Made by a program: the position numbers and the translations under genes. This document shows, in pieces, positions 1 to 15,000 of a stretch of DNA of 64,000 nucleotides; the first letter of the stretch is position 1; the number at the start of each line of letters is the position of its first letter. The notes under the pieces are model-generated. The model was not told the origin of the DNA. It searched no databases and saw only the letters and a program-made list of their open reading frames with translations. This DNA comes from Mesaphorura yosii (taxonomy: Eukaryota > Arthropoda > Collembola > Poduromorpha > Tullbergiidae): positions 62,001-126,000 of the forward strand of contig WIXG01000214.1 of assembly GCA_009869945.1 (NCBI GenBank), given 5' to 3'.

Positions 1-3000
1 TCTGCCTTATGTCGAAGATCTGAATAAACAAAGCACCATATGTTGTATTTGGAAGTAGATAAAAATTTATTGTTTGCTTTTTCGATAACGTGTTTACTTT
101 GAACTTTTACATGAACCGTATTTCTGCTCACTCGTCCGTTTTCTAGCATAGGTCTGACTCCGCAGCTCGGCATCGTTTATTCAGAGAGACTTAATTGAAA
201 AGATCTTTAGTTTAGGCATGTGCATCGCTCTCATGTCTATGTCTAAATTAGCAATCGAAGAATTATGACGAGCATGAGTAAGAAATCGTGCGTTTCTCTC
301 ATGGTTTTGGTTGGCAACGACCTGTCGACTTGACCATGTCCGGCTAATAAAATAAGACTTCTTCATAATTCAGCAGACCGCATTCTTGCAAGGTTTTCGA
401 TGAGCAGTGAGCCAGTCACTATTCCTCGTTGATTCTGTGTACGGCACGTTCTTCAGGCCATCCGCCAACCTGCAGTAAGAAGTGATTTGAATTCACTCTC
501 ATTAAAGAAAGTAGGACAAATTATATTTAAGATTTGATCACAAATAAGTTATAATATCCCATGAATTTTATGACTTCGCCGAAAACAGACGCCAATTGTA
601 GACTCTTATCTGCTGCTTTGCTTTGTCGGCAGCTTCGCCGCAATATTTATGGCGTGAGAGCATTGGGTACCAACCGAGGGCAATCACAGTGCCCCTGCAA
701 AAGCGACGGATGACTTTTTATTGCAAACATGAAGAGCAGTCGTTGAAGCGGTGTTGGTTTATCATTGCGATTTTCATATGTACTTTCGCTATCGGATTAG
801 AAAGGACAAGTGCCTTCTTCTCTCGATGATTAGTGTACTCTTGTACATTTGCAATTTATTTAAGGTTTGCATTTCATGTTTTCCTCAACTTCCCACGTAC
901 CACGCGTAGTCTTCAAACTGCCATCAGGGCACATGCTCTGCAGAAAGGGTTAATTTGTCCAAACAATTTACATGAACGTATTAATTAAATTATTACTTTG
1001 ATTCGGTACTATTTTGAAATCATCATGCTTTCGTGTTTCCAAGATATTGGCCATGTACGCGACGTGCATTTCTGCGCTGTGATTATTTTATTTAACTTTT
1101 GCGTTGGTGGATGCCTCGTCGTGATCGTGACATCGTTGTACCATTTTGTGCCACTAATAAGTTTATAACGAGGCAACAAAGTCACCACATTAAATGGTGC
1201 TGTCCGTGAAATTTTATGTTACACGAATCGCTGTGCATCACCCGAAACGAGCACGAGAACAGATTCATTTGACGCAGCACATTGTCCTGTTGTCACTGTT
1301 TTTACTCTGTGAGTCAGCGAGCGGAAATCCTTTAGCCGATTCCTTCCTATTATGGTATTGAATTTCAATGCATTCAGCGGCTATGATTTACAGCCTCTGC
1401 TTGTTTGAAGTGGTTGGAAGTCGGGGTTGTAAGACAAGTTCCGCTCAGGGAAGGCTCTAGGAAATGCTTGTCGCATAAAGATTAAATTATGTAAATAATA
1501 TTCGCATTTAAACGGCATGAGATTGCAATGTTGGGCTGGTTTGGGTTTGTTACAATTACAAGACAAAAATGTCATTTTGACTGTTACATGCACCAATGCA
1601 AACTACGCTCTGGTAGTGAGTGACCGTGTTCCGACTCTAGAGAGCTGGTCACATTCTTGCTGGTTGAGAGTTAATTTTTCTGATTGTGTCCGCATTTGTT
1701 CTGTAACCTCTCGTGTTAATTAGCCAAGTTATCACTATCGTGTGCATGCAACGACAATGTTTACGTTTACTGTCTTTCAGGATTGACTGTTACTCGTCAA
1801 GACCTTTTGGCCTTTTTAATGCAGTCATTAGCAGCAAATCCCGGATTTCTAGATCATATCTGGCCATGGTAATTGCATTCCTCATTTCCTTCTCACATAA
1901 ACAAGGAGTCTGGAAACGAAGCCAAATCCAAATCAAATAGTTGAGAAGTTTTACGTTCACCAAAAAGCTTGCTTGCATAGTGAAGCCACATAAAAAATCG
2001 AGTGTGTGTGAATTTAGAAGCGAGAACGATGACTCATAAAATGTCCGAAAACGATTATTTTGTCTTATCTTTGTGGATTTTGTTCTGTTGCTCTTGTGCA
2101 GGAAAATGGAACTCAGGGTATGTTAGGAGACAGGGCACATATCTTATCAGCACTTTCCAGCGAAATCGATTTCGGTTCAACAAATTTCTGCCAAATGCAT
2201 GATTCAGATATTTCAGATTCGCCTTGTTTCACCGGCAGGAGGGTAGGAACGTTACCTTTTCGGCAACTCGAAACCTGTGAATTTAGACTAAATTTAAAAA
2301 AGGTTTACATTCATTCGCCCGGTGAAGCTGGTTTTTATGACCAGCTCAGCCTGGGCACCGACAAATGTTTATCGCATTTAGGCTTGGACTGGGAATGAAC
2401 TTGGAAATGGCAGTTTTGTACTTTTCTCTGACTATTGCCCATTGGTTCATTCGTCTTGCATCACACTTGTGCAGGTGGCTTGTACAATTGAATATTCATG
2501 TTATTATTCATACTTTCTGTTCGTTCTTGGTTCAGTGTGCCCACCCTGCACACTGTGCGCACGTCCAACATCCCAGGAGACTGAAACAAGTGTCACGAAC
2601 AAGAAAAAAAGTTAAACAAACCTTTTCCAGTGTTTAGCATGAAACATATGGCAGGGTGGTGTGGTTACTCATAAAACAAGCACGAGCGGTGATGCGATGA
2701 GGGACATTATCATGCGGGTATTCATTTCATTGTATCTTGACCGAAGAACAGACTCAGTGAACACTGGCCTTTACATGCACTCGCGAACCTGCCATTGCCA
2801 TTAAGGTAACAAGTGAGGAAGCCCGTTTGAGTGTCCTTAAAGAGTGTTTGATGCTTTTGAACTTATGAGAAGAATGCTTTATGAATTTATCACTCTTACC
2901 TCGACTAATTTCGCAACACCCAGCTTGATTCGTTAGATCGCTAAACTTCACATGACATGGTTTGCATGCAATTTTTCTTACCCAGGCATTCAGGGTTTCG

Positions 3001-6000
3001 AATCCGATTATTCGGCTGCTGTAAATACGTTTTTACCTGGGTAGGGCTGGTTCCTGTAAAATTATGATTAAGGCAGCGTTCAAGCTTACTCCATCGCATA
3101 GAGCGCATCGCATGCTCTTGAAATGCCACTCCACTTATAAAATATTACCTTGCGCGCTAGGAATGCAAGAACATAAGTACTGCATGGTTTCTAAAATACG
3201 GTCCGTCGAACTCATTTTGGTGAGTGTTTTTGTTTCATTACAGGAGAAATCATACGATAGAAATCTCACACTTGAAACCCAATACGAAGTTTCCTTTGTA
3301 TGACTGAGAATATTATTTCTCATAATTAAGGTTTTGCTTGCACGGACTTTACGGGTCTGAACGAAATTAAAGAGAGCAAGAATTTTAAACTTCTGTGGAA
3401 GGAAATCAGCTTCTCTTTCCATTCTGCGGACTAACCATGCACCTGCATTTATGAAATGATTTAAATTATCATAATTAATTTTAGAAGAGAAAGAAAAATG
3501 TGGCGAGGAAGCACTGTCAGTAAAGCTGTTCGAAGCACTTTAAAGTGTTGATCATACAATCAACGGCTTGTTACACTGTGCACACCTGCGATGTATTTTA
3601 TTTTACGTGCCGAGGCTTATCACCGGAAACCGTTTCGAAGTTTCGATACCAAAGCTGTCAGAAAGTGCTTATCTTCTTGTTGCTACATGTTAATTTTGTA
3701 CTTGCAGATTTTGAGTTCTTATCTATTTTGTCGGTGTAAACCTGCGAGATTTTAATGATAACAGATTCTGAGAATTTTGTACCTTCATTGCTGCATTAGT
3801 GAAATGCGTCATTCATTGTTTGTGCATGATGGTAAAGTAGAATTAGTAGAATGAATGGTTTGACACTTGACACTTTGGGTGTTTCTGCTGTGATGAGAGG
3901 GAAAGATCGATTGTGTCGTACCTCAAATGCCGTAATGGTATTTACTGTTATTAGTGACTTCTTGCTAAAGAATGTCTCGCCAAGAGGCAAAGTCTTGATC
4001 TGTGATCTTGTGCATCATGCACACGCACACCCAGGACGTCAAACTGTCGCAGGTCTAAATTTATCTCGATAATAACCTGAAGACGGTATGAATTATGCAA
4101 ATTTTGTTTGTTTCTAGCGAGTAGAGTTGAGTTGAAGTTGTTGGAGAGTTCTTCATCGTTTTCTCTTCTTTTAGTCGGGTTAATTTGAGCGTGGTGGAAG
4201 CTTAAGATCATGAATAGCTTTTCGTACTCATTCACCTGTGCCATAAACTTCTTACCTCCGCGATGCAGTGCTGAGTCACTTTTAGAAGCGTTATATAATC
4301 TTAATGTAGCTCGCATATGAGCCCTCACGTCCATGAATGCATACATTAAAAGGGCTGTGGAAGACAAATATTGTTCTGCGTTTTCGTCTTACGTGGTCTG
4401 ATTTACCTTCAGTTCATATAAACAAGTGAAGTAGAAGGTTCTGATCATACACGGTTGCGTACCCTTCTCGGTTGCTTCAAGAGTCATGTAAGCCAGTGGC
4501 TCACCTGACGGTTACTGGATAATGGATGGCTAAGAAGATTGGTATTACTACACTTTCCATTTCCACGTAATGCCAAACTTGAAGACTTTAAAATGAGATT
4601 TCCTTCGTACGGATGCGTTCCCTTCCTTTGTAATGACTATTTTTGGATCTGTTGACCTCTGCTCCGCTTTTTACGGCTGGAAGATTTTCACACGGGTCTC
4701 AAATGCGTGAATAAACGGCATCATCCCACCAGAGGCAAGTGGCATCGTAAGTGCTAGCTGGTGGGTTTCTGTTAGGTCGTTCGGTGCCTGAGATCACCAT
4801 TTCACCATCCATTCACTCAGATGCACAACGATCAGTCGACCAGGTACGAACTGCATGCTCGATAATTCAGTCAGTCATTGAATCTTAAAACCCTTTGGCT
4901 ATTGACACTTTATGTTTTCACAGTCATAAAACAAACTGACCGAAAAGCTTCGAGAATTCAATTGTTTTGCATTGGCTGCCTCTTTCGCAAAAATGGCTGG
5001 TCGGTCATAAATTTCTAAACAATGCTCGCTGCTCAGCCGACCTAAAATGCTCGGAACCAAAAATGATTTGCAAAGATGCTTCAGTCTGTCTTGCTCAATA
5101 AAATTTGCTGGTCGCCTGCCATTGCTTTGCTTATTACTCTGGTTTGAAATCATCCTTCATTTTTGGAACCCCATTTTTCATTAAAAGTGAGCAAACACAA
5201 GATTAGGGCTTATCAATCACGTAGAATTTGTGGCGGTTTTACATTTACTACGTGATTTACAGTGATTCATTTGGAGCGTACATTTTTATTACAGCATATG
5301 ACGATGGGAAAGAGCAACGGAACGGTTATAAACGTTTCTACCACATTATCACCATCACCATTGTCGTCAGCAACTGCTCCATTAGGCCGTAGTTAAGTGA
5401 GGTGCTTAACACAGGTATCCATCCAGCCAGTCGGAGTGTCATGCAGAGCGATTAAGCAGGTAGATTGAGAAGGCTCATAAGTTAGCATTATGATTACGAC
5501 TTGCGTCTAGTCATACTACTCGAATACTCGATACATGAAATATGAATTTGGAGTACATCACTGAGCAATAGAGCAACCTGGTCGGGCTCTCAGTCTGGTG
5601 TACCGGGCTGGCTGGCATTCGGAATTTGTTAATAATATATTCCCCGTATATGCATTATGAAGAGCATAACTGTGTTGACTTGACTCGTACGCTGTTATTA
5701 GCAGTGCTATTGTTGTATAGTTAAAATTAATTTGTCTAACATCACAGTCTGTGCCACATTACATGAGTATAATGCACAAGTAGACGACGCGGCCGGCCAG
5801 GTTTGGCAGGCACTACACTCACACTCTCACCACGGTGGCTTATGCGATCGTGTACACGGGGGTCATCCAAGTATCCAAACTGATGTTGGGTGGTTCTCTT
5901 CTGCTGTCTCTTGCACGCTCCTCCGCCTGCTTCATGCTTAAACTAACTCTCGTCTTATTAACATTTAGTACGAGTTTTTTCCTGAAAGGAAAACAATAAA

Positions 6001-9000
6001 GCATTTTCTCATTAATTTGTCTCACTTTTCTTTTCGTCGTACGCAAGTCACAAGTTCCGTGCGAGTTAAGCCATAATTTTATTACGGGCTAGGTCGTAAT
6101 GAGAACAAGATTTGTTGGTGTTTTCCAATTTCGTCCGACGTGTGATTGAGTAGTAAAAACGAAACTGCGTCAAACTTGAAGCAAGTCTTGGGTTCGAGAA
6201 TGAAAGGAATGAAGATGCTACCGAGAAAGGAGGAAAGGCGATACTGCAGGCAAAGGTTCAGACACAAAGGCAAAGGACGTCAACGATTGAGTCTAGCATC
6301 TGGAGGTTAGTTTTCTCATTTTATTGCTTCATCGTGTAAATTCGTAAATTACGGTCTCGTGTGACTGGCGAGGAAAGAACGTAATTTAAAGAACGTAATA
6401 CGAATTTTAAGTGTTAGCCAGTCTTTAAGATTTATGGACGCGGGTATGTGATGGAGTTATAAATGCGATAATTAAGATTGAGGTAGCACCATACTGAACT
6501 GAACGGTCGTAATTATAACTGAAACAGCTGGGCTTTCACGACAAAGGCGATTCACAGTCCGTGCAGGCATATTTTATGACACTGATGAGATGCGGTATCT
6601 TTACTTCAATTGTACCCAATAACAATAATCGTTGGGTTTGCTACTGCTATAGTTTTAAATTAAAATTGCCTCTGAATTGGAGTTGCGAAACTGGACCGTT
6701 TATTGCCAGGCCATGATTACGCAAAACTTTTGGTCAAAGCGAATCCAACGAACATGATGACAATGTTTCGAGTAAATTGGCAAGAAGCTACATGAATTTC
6801 GAAACGCGAGCACGTGTTTTGGCTTTTGAGCCTGCCTTACAATGGTATTGTCATTGTAAGCTAATTTCGTATTCTCATCGATTCAGCTCAGTTAGATATG
6901 AATTCGATTTTGATGGCACGTTTGATTAAGTTGCATATGAAAGTGAACGGAAACTAATTACGTTAATTGCAATTGCAAGCCCAAAGCTGCAGCTAGAGGA
7001 AGTGAGCAAACAGTTCTAACAAAGAAATGCCTGTTTCTGTGCGAGGGTGGCGGCTGGCCAATTCATCGGAATTAAATTGCTGATTAAAAATTGCATTATA
7101 ATTTCTTCCGCGTTGCCTGTCAGCCACTTAACAAAAGAAATGCGGTGCACAAGGAGAAGAAAGGGCGTGTTTGATTAGACAGACTCTCTATTATCGTATT
7201 AACAGAGTTAGGCTATAATCCAATACAAGGGGACATATTTGAAGTCGATAGTCCATGTTGCTTTCCCCAGCAGAAATCGAAAGCAATGACAATGGCAACT
7301 TGCGAGGTTTCCTGAAGTGGAATAAGATGTCCGTCCACGTTATCCCATTTTGTGGCATGCATAATTTGCATGCTTGGCTTCCACAACTCTTTTCTGAAGG
7401 AAGAAAGCATCATACGCATGATTTTTCATTGCACGAGCTGATTATCGAATAAAATGGATTTAATGCACTAGTCTGGTTCGTGGGGAAAGAAAACTTATGC
7501 AATACTCACAGCTCGACGGCAATTCTTTCTGATGAGAATTTTTGCCACACGAGATAGTAGCAAGGCAAACAGCAGCAAATAGCAGCGCGGGTAAATAAAG
7601 TGCTCATACTGACGCTCCTTCTCCAGAGAATGTGGAGGCATGTTTAAGAGGACAACGACAATGAGACACAGACACGGGACAGGACAGTCGAGTGGAGTAG
7701 TATAGAGTAAAGTTGTAACTTTGTTGTCTGCCGTCGTCTGTCTGCATATTATTAATGTAGAACCTCGTGGTCGTGCTATGCTTCTCTGCCATCCGTGGTG
7801 GAGTCTAGTCGATTTGTTGTACCACTCCAGTTTGCCATGGTGAAGCCGATAAATGATTGATTGACAGTATCGACGCTCGTGCTCGTCGCTCCTTTGCCAT
7901 TTGAAAGCAGCAAGGCCTGGCGCGCTTGAGCGCCTGTTTCGTGGATGTTGACGGATTTTAGAATGAATTACCTCCACTATTCGCTATGCATAACCAGCAT
8001 CGAGCGTGGGAGACGAGTATAGAGTGATTTGGAACTCGGGTTCTTCAAAAACTGGATGATTCGATTTGATGATGTAATAGACCATGAGTATTTGAGAATA
8101 CTTACTGTCCCATAGAAAATTGAATGTTTGAAGACGACTCAGAGTGGCGAAGGAATAAATAATATGTCTCGCAAGCTAGCGGGTAAGTCCAGCAAGGCAT
8201 GTTGATTTGCGTGAACCAGCAGCGGCTGTCCAGTGAGCCTGAGCCCAGTCAACAAACAGACCGAATAGAGTCGTTGTAGTCAAAGCTCCATTATTACCCG
8301 CTACCAGACCACTAGAAGACCACGTTCTTTGGAAACACCAAACGCCGGGTGCTGCCATTTATTACCTGCTTCATTAGATCCCTAAAAGTGTTTCTGCCGT
8401 ACTTGCATCGGTGAAAACTCAGCGGTAAATTGAGTCTACATAATTTGGCATCTGCTAGTCTACCTCGAACGCACGCTGCTAGAGTCCATTCGTTACACAC
8501 ACTGATAACGTCGTGGAAGACTATGGATTACTGATCACGTAAGGGAAACAACGGTCACTTTTGATCTCGAACCATTCCTTTCGTTTGCTTCACTTGATCC
8601 GTGCTTCTGAAGCGTCGTGTTCACGTCTGAACTGGCTGGTATGGTAGAGTCATGCAGGACGCGTTATTGGCCAACGCACTGCACGAGCCATAGAATATAT
8701 TACAGACATATCAAATTTATATGGAGGTAATAACGTTAAGAATCAATAATGTGGCATTGTCTCTTGTCTTTGATATGTGAACGGGTGAACGTGAACCTCC
8801 ATAGTCTCTGTCGTTTGTTCGCTCTCGCTCTTCTTGATTTCATGATTTCGATTGAGATTACCGCAACTGCACAGGCGAGCGAGCTCGACCACGAGCAAGA
8901 GTCATACAAGTCTGAAGGCTTTATGACTTTATGAGTCTACTCTGTTTTTGTGACATTGTGGCATTTTATAGGATAAGTAACAGAATTTAGATTGTGTGCG

Positions 9001-12000
9001 TATTCGGTCGTTGCGGTTGCTTAACCGATTTCGACTTTTCCTTCCTTCCTGTGGGAAGCAGATAACTCTGAGATCACGTAGGTACTGAAATCTGTCTTGT
9101 TAGATGCGTTGTCTTGCGCGCTAGCAAGCATGTCCGTCGCCCGGCCCTGGCAAGATTACTGGATTTTTTGATGACATGATTCTAGCCGAGCAGATTTGTC
9201 ATCACGGCTCAATTCCAATTCAGCGGTTCATTCATATAAATTCATACTGTATCTTGCTTTAGCTTTGGTCGGTCTTGTGCATGGCATGAAAGGAAAGGAA
9301 TTATTTATGCTGTGAAATTATGACAGTATACACTACAATAGTGACTTTGTCCTTTGTCGTAATAATGCGAAAGCAAAATTAAGGCAAAGACAGTTTTAAC
9401 CAACTTTGTGTCTTTCTCAAGCCTTTGTGTGTGTTGAGGATCCAAACTTCATGAGAGCTGCATATGTAAATATGGCTTGTCGCGTCTCTGCTCCAAGGCG
9501 CAAGCACAAGGATACGCCAGACTTGTGAACATTCAATTATGAAGTTTTGACTTGAAGTATTTGTTTCAAAGTTTTTCTACAATTTAAACTCTTGAAGTTT
9601 GTTGAGTGCCTTGCTTGGGCTCAGGCTCGGCTTTAAAATCTCTTTGGAGGAATATTTTAGCCTCATATTACGCACATCGCTGCGCTGCTTGTTTGCTGTA
9701 ATTTTCTTTGCCTTGCCTCCCTGCCTTTTCAGTGCACACTTTGCTTAACTTTACTGCGTCTCTTCATAAACGAGTGTACAGTTTACAGTTTTTACAGGTG
9801 TGTTGTGGCAATCCAGTGCCAGTACAGTACGAGGTGCTATTGTGAATGATTAGTATGCATTATGTATTTATTTAATTCATAAGCCAGCTTCGCTGTGCAT
9901 AATGCTACACAAATGACGACAGAACGCCGTTTTCTGTAAAGAATGGCAGACATAAACTTGAGTGAATATCAGAGTGCACGGGCACTAGCAGCCCCAGGTA
10001 ACAAGTTAGACCCAGCAGTCAGCAGATTTAAGTAATGGACAGGAACGTTCCTCGTCCGCATTGTTTTCCTCCAATTATAATGAAGGTGTGTGACGTGACC
10101 CAGAATACGCTACCGCGAAATCATGACCGACGTTGATGTTCAGCCTTTAATTTTTCCTGCGATTGAATTGATGCTGCTTGATTTATTATGAATGAGCTGA
10201 AGTTCTAAATTCAGAATGGACGGTTACTTAATTCGATGGCGCTCCGTTGAAGGAAAGTGTCTGAAGGCTTATGTGCATGGATATGAGAGAACTAACGTCT
10301 TCTTATTATATGCCTCTCATGAATATTCAGATCCTCATTTCTTTCTGCTACCAAGACTTTCCATTCCCATCTTGCATTGAATAAGGGAGCAGGAGATATG
10401 GTAAACTTTCTTCGCATTCTGGAAGAGTGGAACTGAAGAGGAAATAGGTTCTGTTTGCTTGTGCATGCTGTATTGGGCTCCTTGTCGAATTTCATACCGA
10501 GGGTGAATTTTTTAAATCATAAAAATAAATTATACCGACATGCATGCCAGCACCAGAAAGCTTTCGTACTGGAAGCTGAGGCGGAGTGGCGAATTTAGAG
10601 TTCGGATTTCATTACATTTCGTGCGTGTTACTCGCCGCAAAAGTGCTAAAAGGGATTGTAAAAATGCATAATGTCATTAAGTTTGCAAATGAACTCACGC
10701 TGTGCAATCTCGCCACGTCGCTTCAATCACGAACCAGGAAAGACGTGAAATATTTCAAGTGCTCCGTCCATTTTAGTTTCAGAGGTACAACAGTCTGTGC
10801 ATAAACCTCGTTTCTTGTGGTATTGAATTGTAAAGCACGGCAGAATCCCTTTGCTTTTATGGAGTCCATAAATATTTCGATTGGTTTCCGTGATGCAGCA
10901 TAAACAAAGCGCCGATTTGTTATGAAACGGTTCAGGACTGTTATGCATGGGCCAAAAGAAGACAGGTTGTCCACGCTGTGACACCTGCGTGGCCATAGAC
11001 TATTCAGAGCTTTCAAGGTGCTGAAATTATGCAATTTTCTTGAGGAAACTTAATCAAGAGTGAATTTACGATTGATGAACTCAAACTGTCATTATAACCT
11101 TTCTCATTTTGTTTGCTTCCGCGGTCTGCCAGTTTCTCACTTTATAATTTGTGGATGAGTTAATTACCTTACCATAATTTTTTAAAGCATGGCGAAACAT
11201 TGCATGAGACTTAAACTAAAAAATAACGACCGGACTTCGTGACGATACTATCGTGGTTTTGGTTCCCTTTGTGGTAAAGACGACCGCTTTGGGTTTACTT
11301 CATTAATTATTAACTACACGGAACGTTGGCGCTCGACTCATGAACTCTTGGGGAAAAGAAGTTTGCAAAATTGCACAGTAATGATTAGTCTCGCACCAGC
11401 AGAATAATAAGTTGATACTGAAATATTCATGAATAGAAATTGCGAAAAAGTCGCGCACTTATCCAATCTGGAGTTCAAATATACTTAACCTTAATTAAGA
11501 ATATTTCGTCATTTCTCCTTTTCTGTCCACTTCTCAGTTTTGCGAAGAATCCTCTTAATGTTCACCAATAGTGCTTTAATCGTCGTGATATCAGAAACAG
11601 AAGTAAAATACGGAATGAGGATTTTAAGATTTATGGCTTCGTCTGAGCGAAATTATAGTTTATAGCCAAGTTCCTTAACTTGTGCGTTACTCATTTTTTA
11701 AGTAGAAAATACTCACGCCTTGCCACATTCTTTTCGGCGCGCTGTTGAAATTTCTTTTTCAAGACACCAAAGCGCGGCTTAGAGAATAGTATTCTTTAAA
11801 TAAATGCGATGAGTCATATATGCATGTGATTTTTTGATATCCGCCTGACACTTATTGAGAAATGACACATCGGCAGACATGCTGACTTGCTGACTAAACA
11901 TGCTCGAATAACATGAATGAATATGCTTATGAACACTATAGAACGAAGCTCCTCTTTTATACTCTGAGAACTTTGATGTCTTTAATGAATTCACCTTTGC

Positions 12001-12039
12001 AGCTATTATCATTAATTTGTTTTTGGTTTCGTTTTACAG
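1..12039. other. Region without a confident gene
   Basis: No recognisable protein domain, RNA gene or clear repeat array was found in these 12 kb. Open frames here are short, lie on both strands and lack splice-compatible partners, except the candidate exon at 2102-2242. The first certain golgin exon, at 12040, begins with an acceptor site in phase 0. The region is therefore either a very large intron of that gene or intergenic DNA followed by an unrecognised first exon. No long coiled-coil frame, as expected for missing golgin sequence, is visible. Confidence 0.6.
2102..2242 (+). CDS. Candidate exon, possibly upstream golgin exon
   Basis: A pyrimidine-rich stretch ends in TTGTGCAG at 2101, and a GTAGGA donor follows at 2243. 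Between them is a 141-nt open segment of 47 codons, phase 0 at both ends, which matches the phase-0 acceptor of the golgin exon at 12040. The translation begins ENGTQGMLGDRAHI, contains the acidic stretch HDSDISDSP and ends CFTGRR. Base use looks coding-like, but I recognise no family and the 9.8-kb gap to the next exon is large. It could equally be a chance open segment. Function unknown. Confidence 0.25.
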
Positions 12040-15000
12040 GAACTCCAAGAAAGAAGCCACCAAATTCCTCCCTCCAACGTCGACATACCTATTGCTACAG
12101 TCATCGATAAACTTCAGACGACAAACTACAACGATGCCAGCGTGAATACAGAGCCTGTACAGCAGTATCCTATTGTTGAAGACTCACGATTGAAAGTAAG
12201 ACTGGAGGCTGAGGAGACCTATTCATGTAATAGAATGAGAGTCTGAATTTTATATTCACAACTTTCAGGATTTGGAAAAGCAATGTGAGTCTTACCAGAA
12301 CGAGATGTTTGTCATGAACGAGGAGTTGCTGGCCCTACAAGAGAGGTCACGAAACTCAGAAGAGGCCATTTCGAAGTTGATAGTCGCCGTTCTGGTCACA
12401 CTACATCAATATTTTATCCTGGATGGCGAACCAGTGGTGCCTGATGTGGCTAAGCACACTATTTTAAAAAATGCAGAAGAAAGTATTGAGAAAGCATTAC
12501 GGAAGTTGGCCCAGGCATGGAAGGAACTCGTCGACAAGAAGGAAACACTGGAAAGGATCGTCTCGAGATTTAGCGCTCAACAAGTTCAGCAGGAGGAAAT
12601 GCGAGAAGATGAAATCAACCAATTTCAGCCTGTCCAACCAGAGCCCGCCTTGCCTTCTACTTTTGATCCCGTGGGCCCAGAAGCATTCTTTCCAAAACTT
12701 GACACCTTTAATTTAGAGACAATTATGGAAGAGGAAGGTCGTTCAGAATTCGAGCTCATGGAAGATGAGACCGGTGCTGTTGGCACTGCAGGCACTCAAA
12801 GAAGGAAACAAACTCCTAGTCCAGCGGCAACTGCAAGCATTTGCTCCTCTACAACATCGGCTCAAGCAGAGCAGGAACTGCTTGATGAAGAAAAATTTGA
12901 AGCGCTGACTTCCGCACACAGTAAACATGAGGAGGATCAAAAACAATGGGAACAGCGAGTAAGAAAGTAACGGCCTTTCTTTCAGGTGACGTGTGCATTA
13001 AGAATTTGTCATTTCAGTTAGCGGCCAAAGAGAACCAAATACAAAGATTAGAATTCGACCTCCAAAGACTCCGAACACATCTCGTGGATCTGGAAGAGCA
13101 GTCTACATCCGATGCTCTTATGTACGAAGAGCGAGAGAAGGCTTTGAAGGAGCAGCTGGAGCAGATTCAGAGAGATTTCTATCGGAGCAAGGAGGAGAAG
13201 TAATTCATGTTTTTTATTGACTATTGACAATTATTAGACATCGATGGCACGTGAACTTCCAGGTTGCAGGGATGAGAATTTTCCTGATGTAGCACAGAGA
13301 ATTGAGAATTTTGAACTATATCAGGCATCGCAATTGCATTTTGTTCAAATAAGGCCAGTGATGGCCAGCTAATTGTCTGCTTATGCAAATACAGCCGCCA
13401 TGTTAGCATTCGTCATCAGCCAATACTCAGGTTAGATCAGGCGCCTTGGCATTTGTGCTTCATTATTGATTTCGGATACGAGTTGACCTCAGTAAAAATG
13501 AAAGGAAGCCATTTAAATCCAACAATTTTCAGCCAAACGAAATTATCCACTCAGGCACTCCGTGCTATTTCGTGAAACATTGCAAAGGCGGTCCTCTTCA
13601 TGCATAATAAAATGCGTTGAATTAGCGGTTGAGTTGAGGTCCTCGGGCTTTTATGTCATTCGATGATTTGGGAGCAGACGACAGCCGTAGAAATGTGAAA
13701 GCACTTGCACAAGTTATTAATGCGATAAGAAATAAATGAAGTCGGACTCGAACTGGAGAAATGTGATTTTGAGAAGAGCGAGGTTTCTTGTTTATTTGGA
13801 ATGGAAAACTAATACTAGGTTTAATACAAAGAACAATCTTATGCTCATACGACACAGTAATGCGAATTATCTTGTAACGCTAAAATGTTTTTCTTATTAC
13901 AGGGATCGATCGGTTGACGTAAGAGAAGAAGTGACTCGCCTGAACGTAGAAAGAGATATGCTCCATGCTCAGAATTACTCTTTGGAGGACCAAATACAAA
14001 AGTTGACTACGCAATTACAGAATTTACATTTTGTACTAGAGCAATTTCAGAAAGGTAAGTCGCCGTCTTGATGGTTACTGAAGTAATTGTTTTTAAAAAT
14101 ACAGGAAAGCACTCCAATCCCATCGAGATATAGATCTTGCTTCGCATTTCATGACCTCACTTTTTTATTTCTGAACTATAGAAAAGGAGACGGAGATTAT
14201 TGAAATTCGGAAGAGTCTTCGCCTTGAAATGAATCAATTAATTGAACAAAATGACAACCTCAAGAGAGAACTGGAGAAAGAGGCAAAACTCTTGGAAAGA
14301 GCCAAGTCGGGCCTGGATGCAGCACAACAACTCAACGCACAGATAGAAGAGAAGAGCTCTTTCATTTCTCACCTCAAAGGACAAGGTAAGTGATTCTCGT
14401 CTCACTGCTGGTGTGTTTGTTTGTCTACGTGCTTCTGGAATTAAATTACCGTCTACTTGACTCCACATGAAGATTCCGCTTGCAATGAGAATAGGGATGA
14501 TATTACACAGGCTGAATTCTTGGCTTTGGGTCTCGAGTTGTGACGAAAGCAGAGTATTGAGGCTATAATAATTTCGATCGCATTACTGCCTACAAGACTT
14601 TAACAACTATGTTTCTGTTCCGTGTAATCTGATTAACGCTTCGTGTGTTTGAAAATTTGTGAGTTTATTATTTCGGTGGTCTGGTGTCAAATATCAGTTG
14701 GTAATTTGGGAGTGACTTTAAAATCGCCCAAGTCATCAGCTGATACTGGTCACAAGATTCACGCATGCAACCGTATCGTTTAGTTCACTTCTGTTTAATT
14801 AAGTTGTTGTAGTAGTAAGATTTATGTATTGATTTAGTTTTGATGATTTTGCTTACTGAGATAAAACACGACAACCTGGCGTTATTTGGCACTGTTTTAT
14901 AAGTTAAAACTTATTTGTGGATTGGTTTCGAGTTGTACGACGTAATTTTAGTTCTTTAGTTCTTCCGGTTTTCATTAGTCGCAACTAACTAGAATTCCAG

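Noticed and set aside
3951-4367. 138-codon minus-strand frame
   Set aside because: Low-information translation with no motif, in a region with no other gene evidence.
7495-7977. 160-codon open frame on the minus strand
   Set aside because: No recognisable domain, no splice partner or start context support; composition (Arg/Leu/Cys mix) looks like noncoding sequence. Other chance frames of similar length occur in the window.
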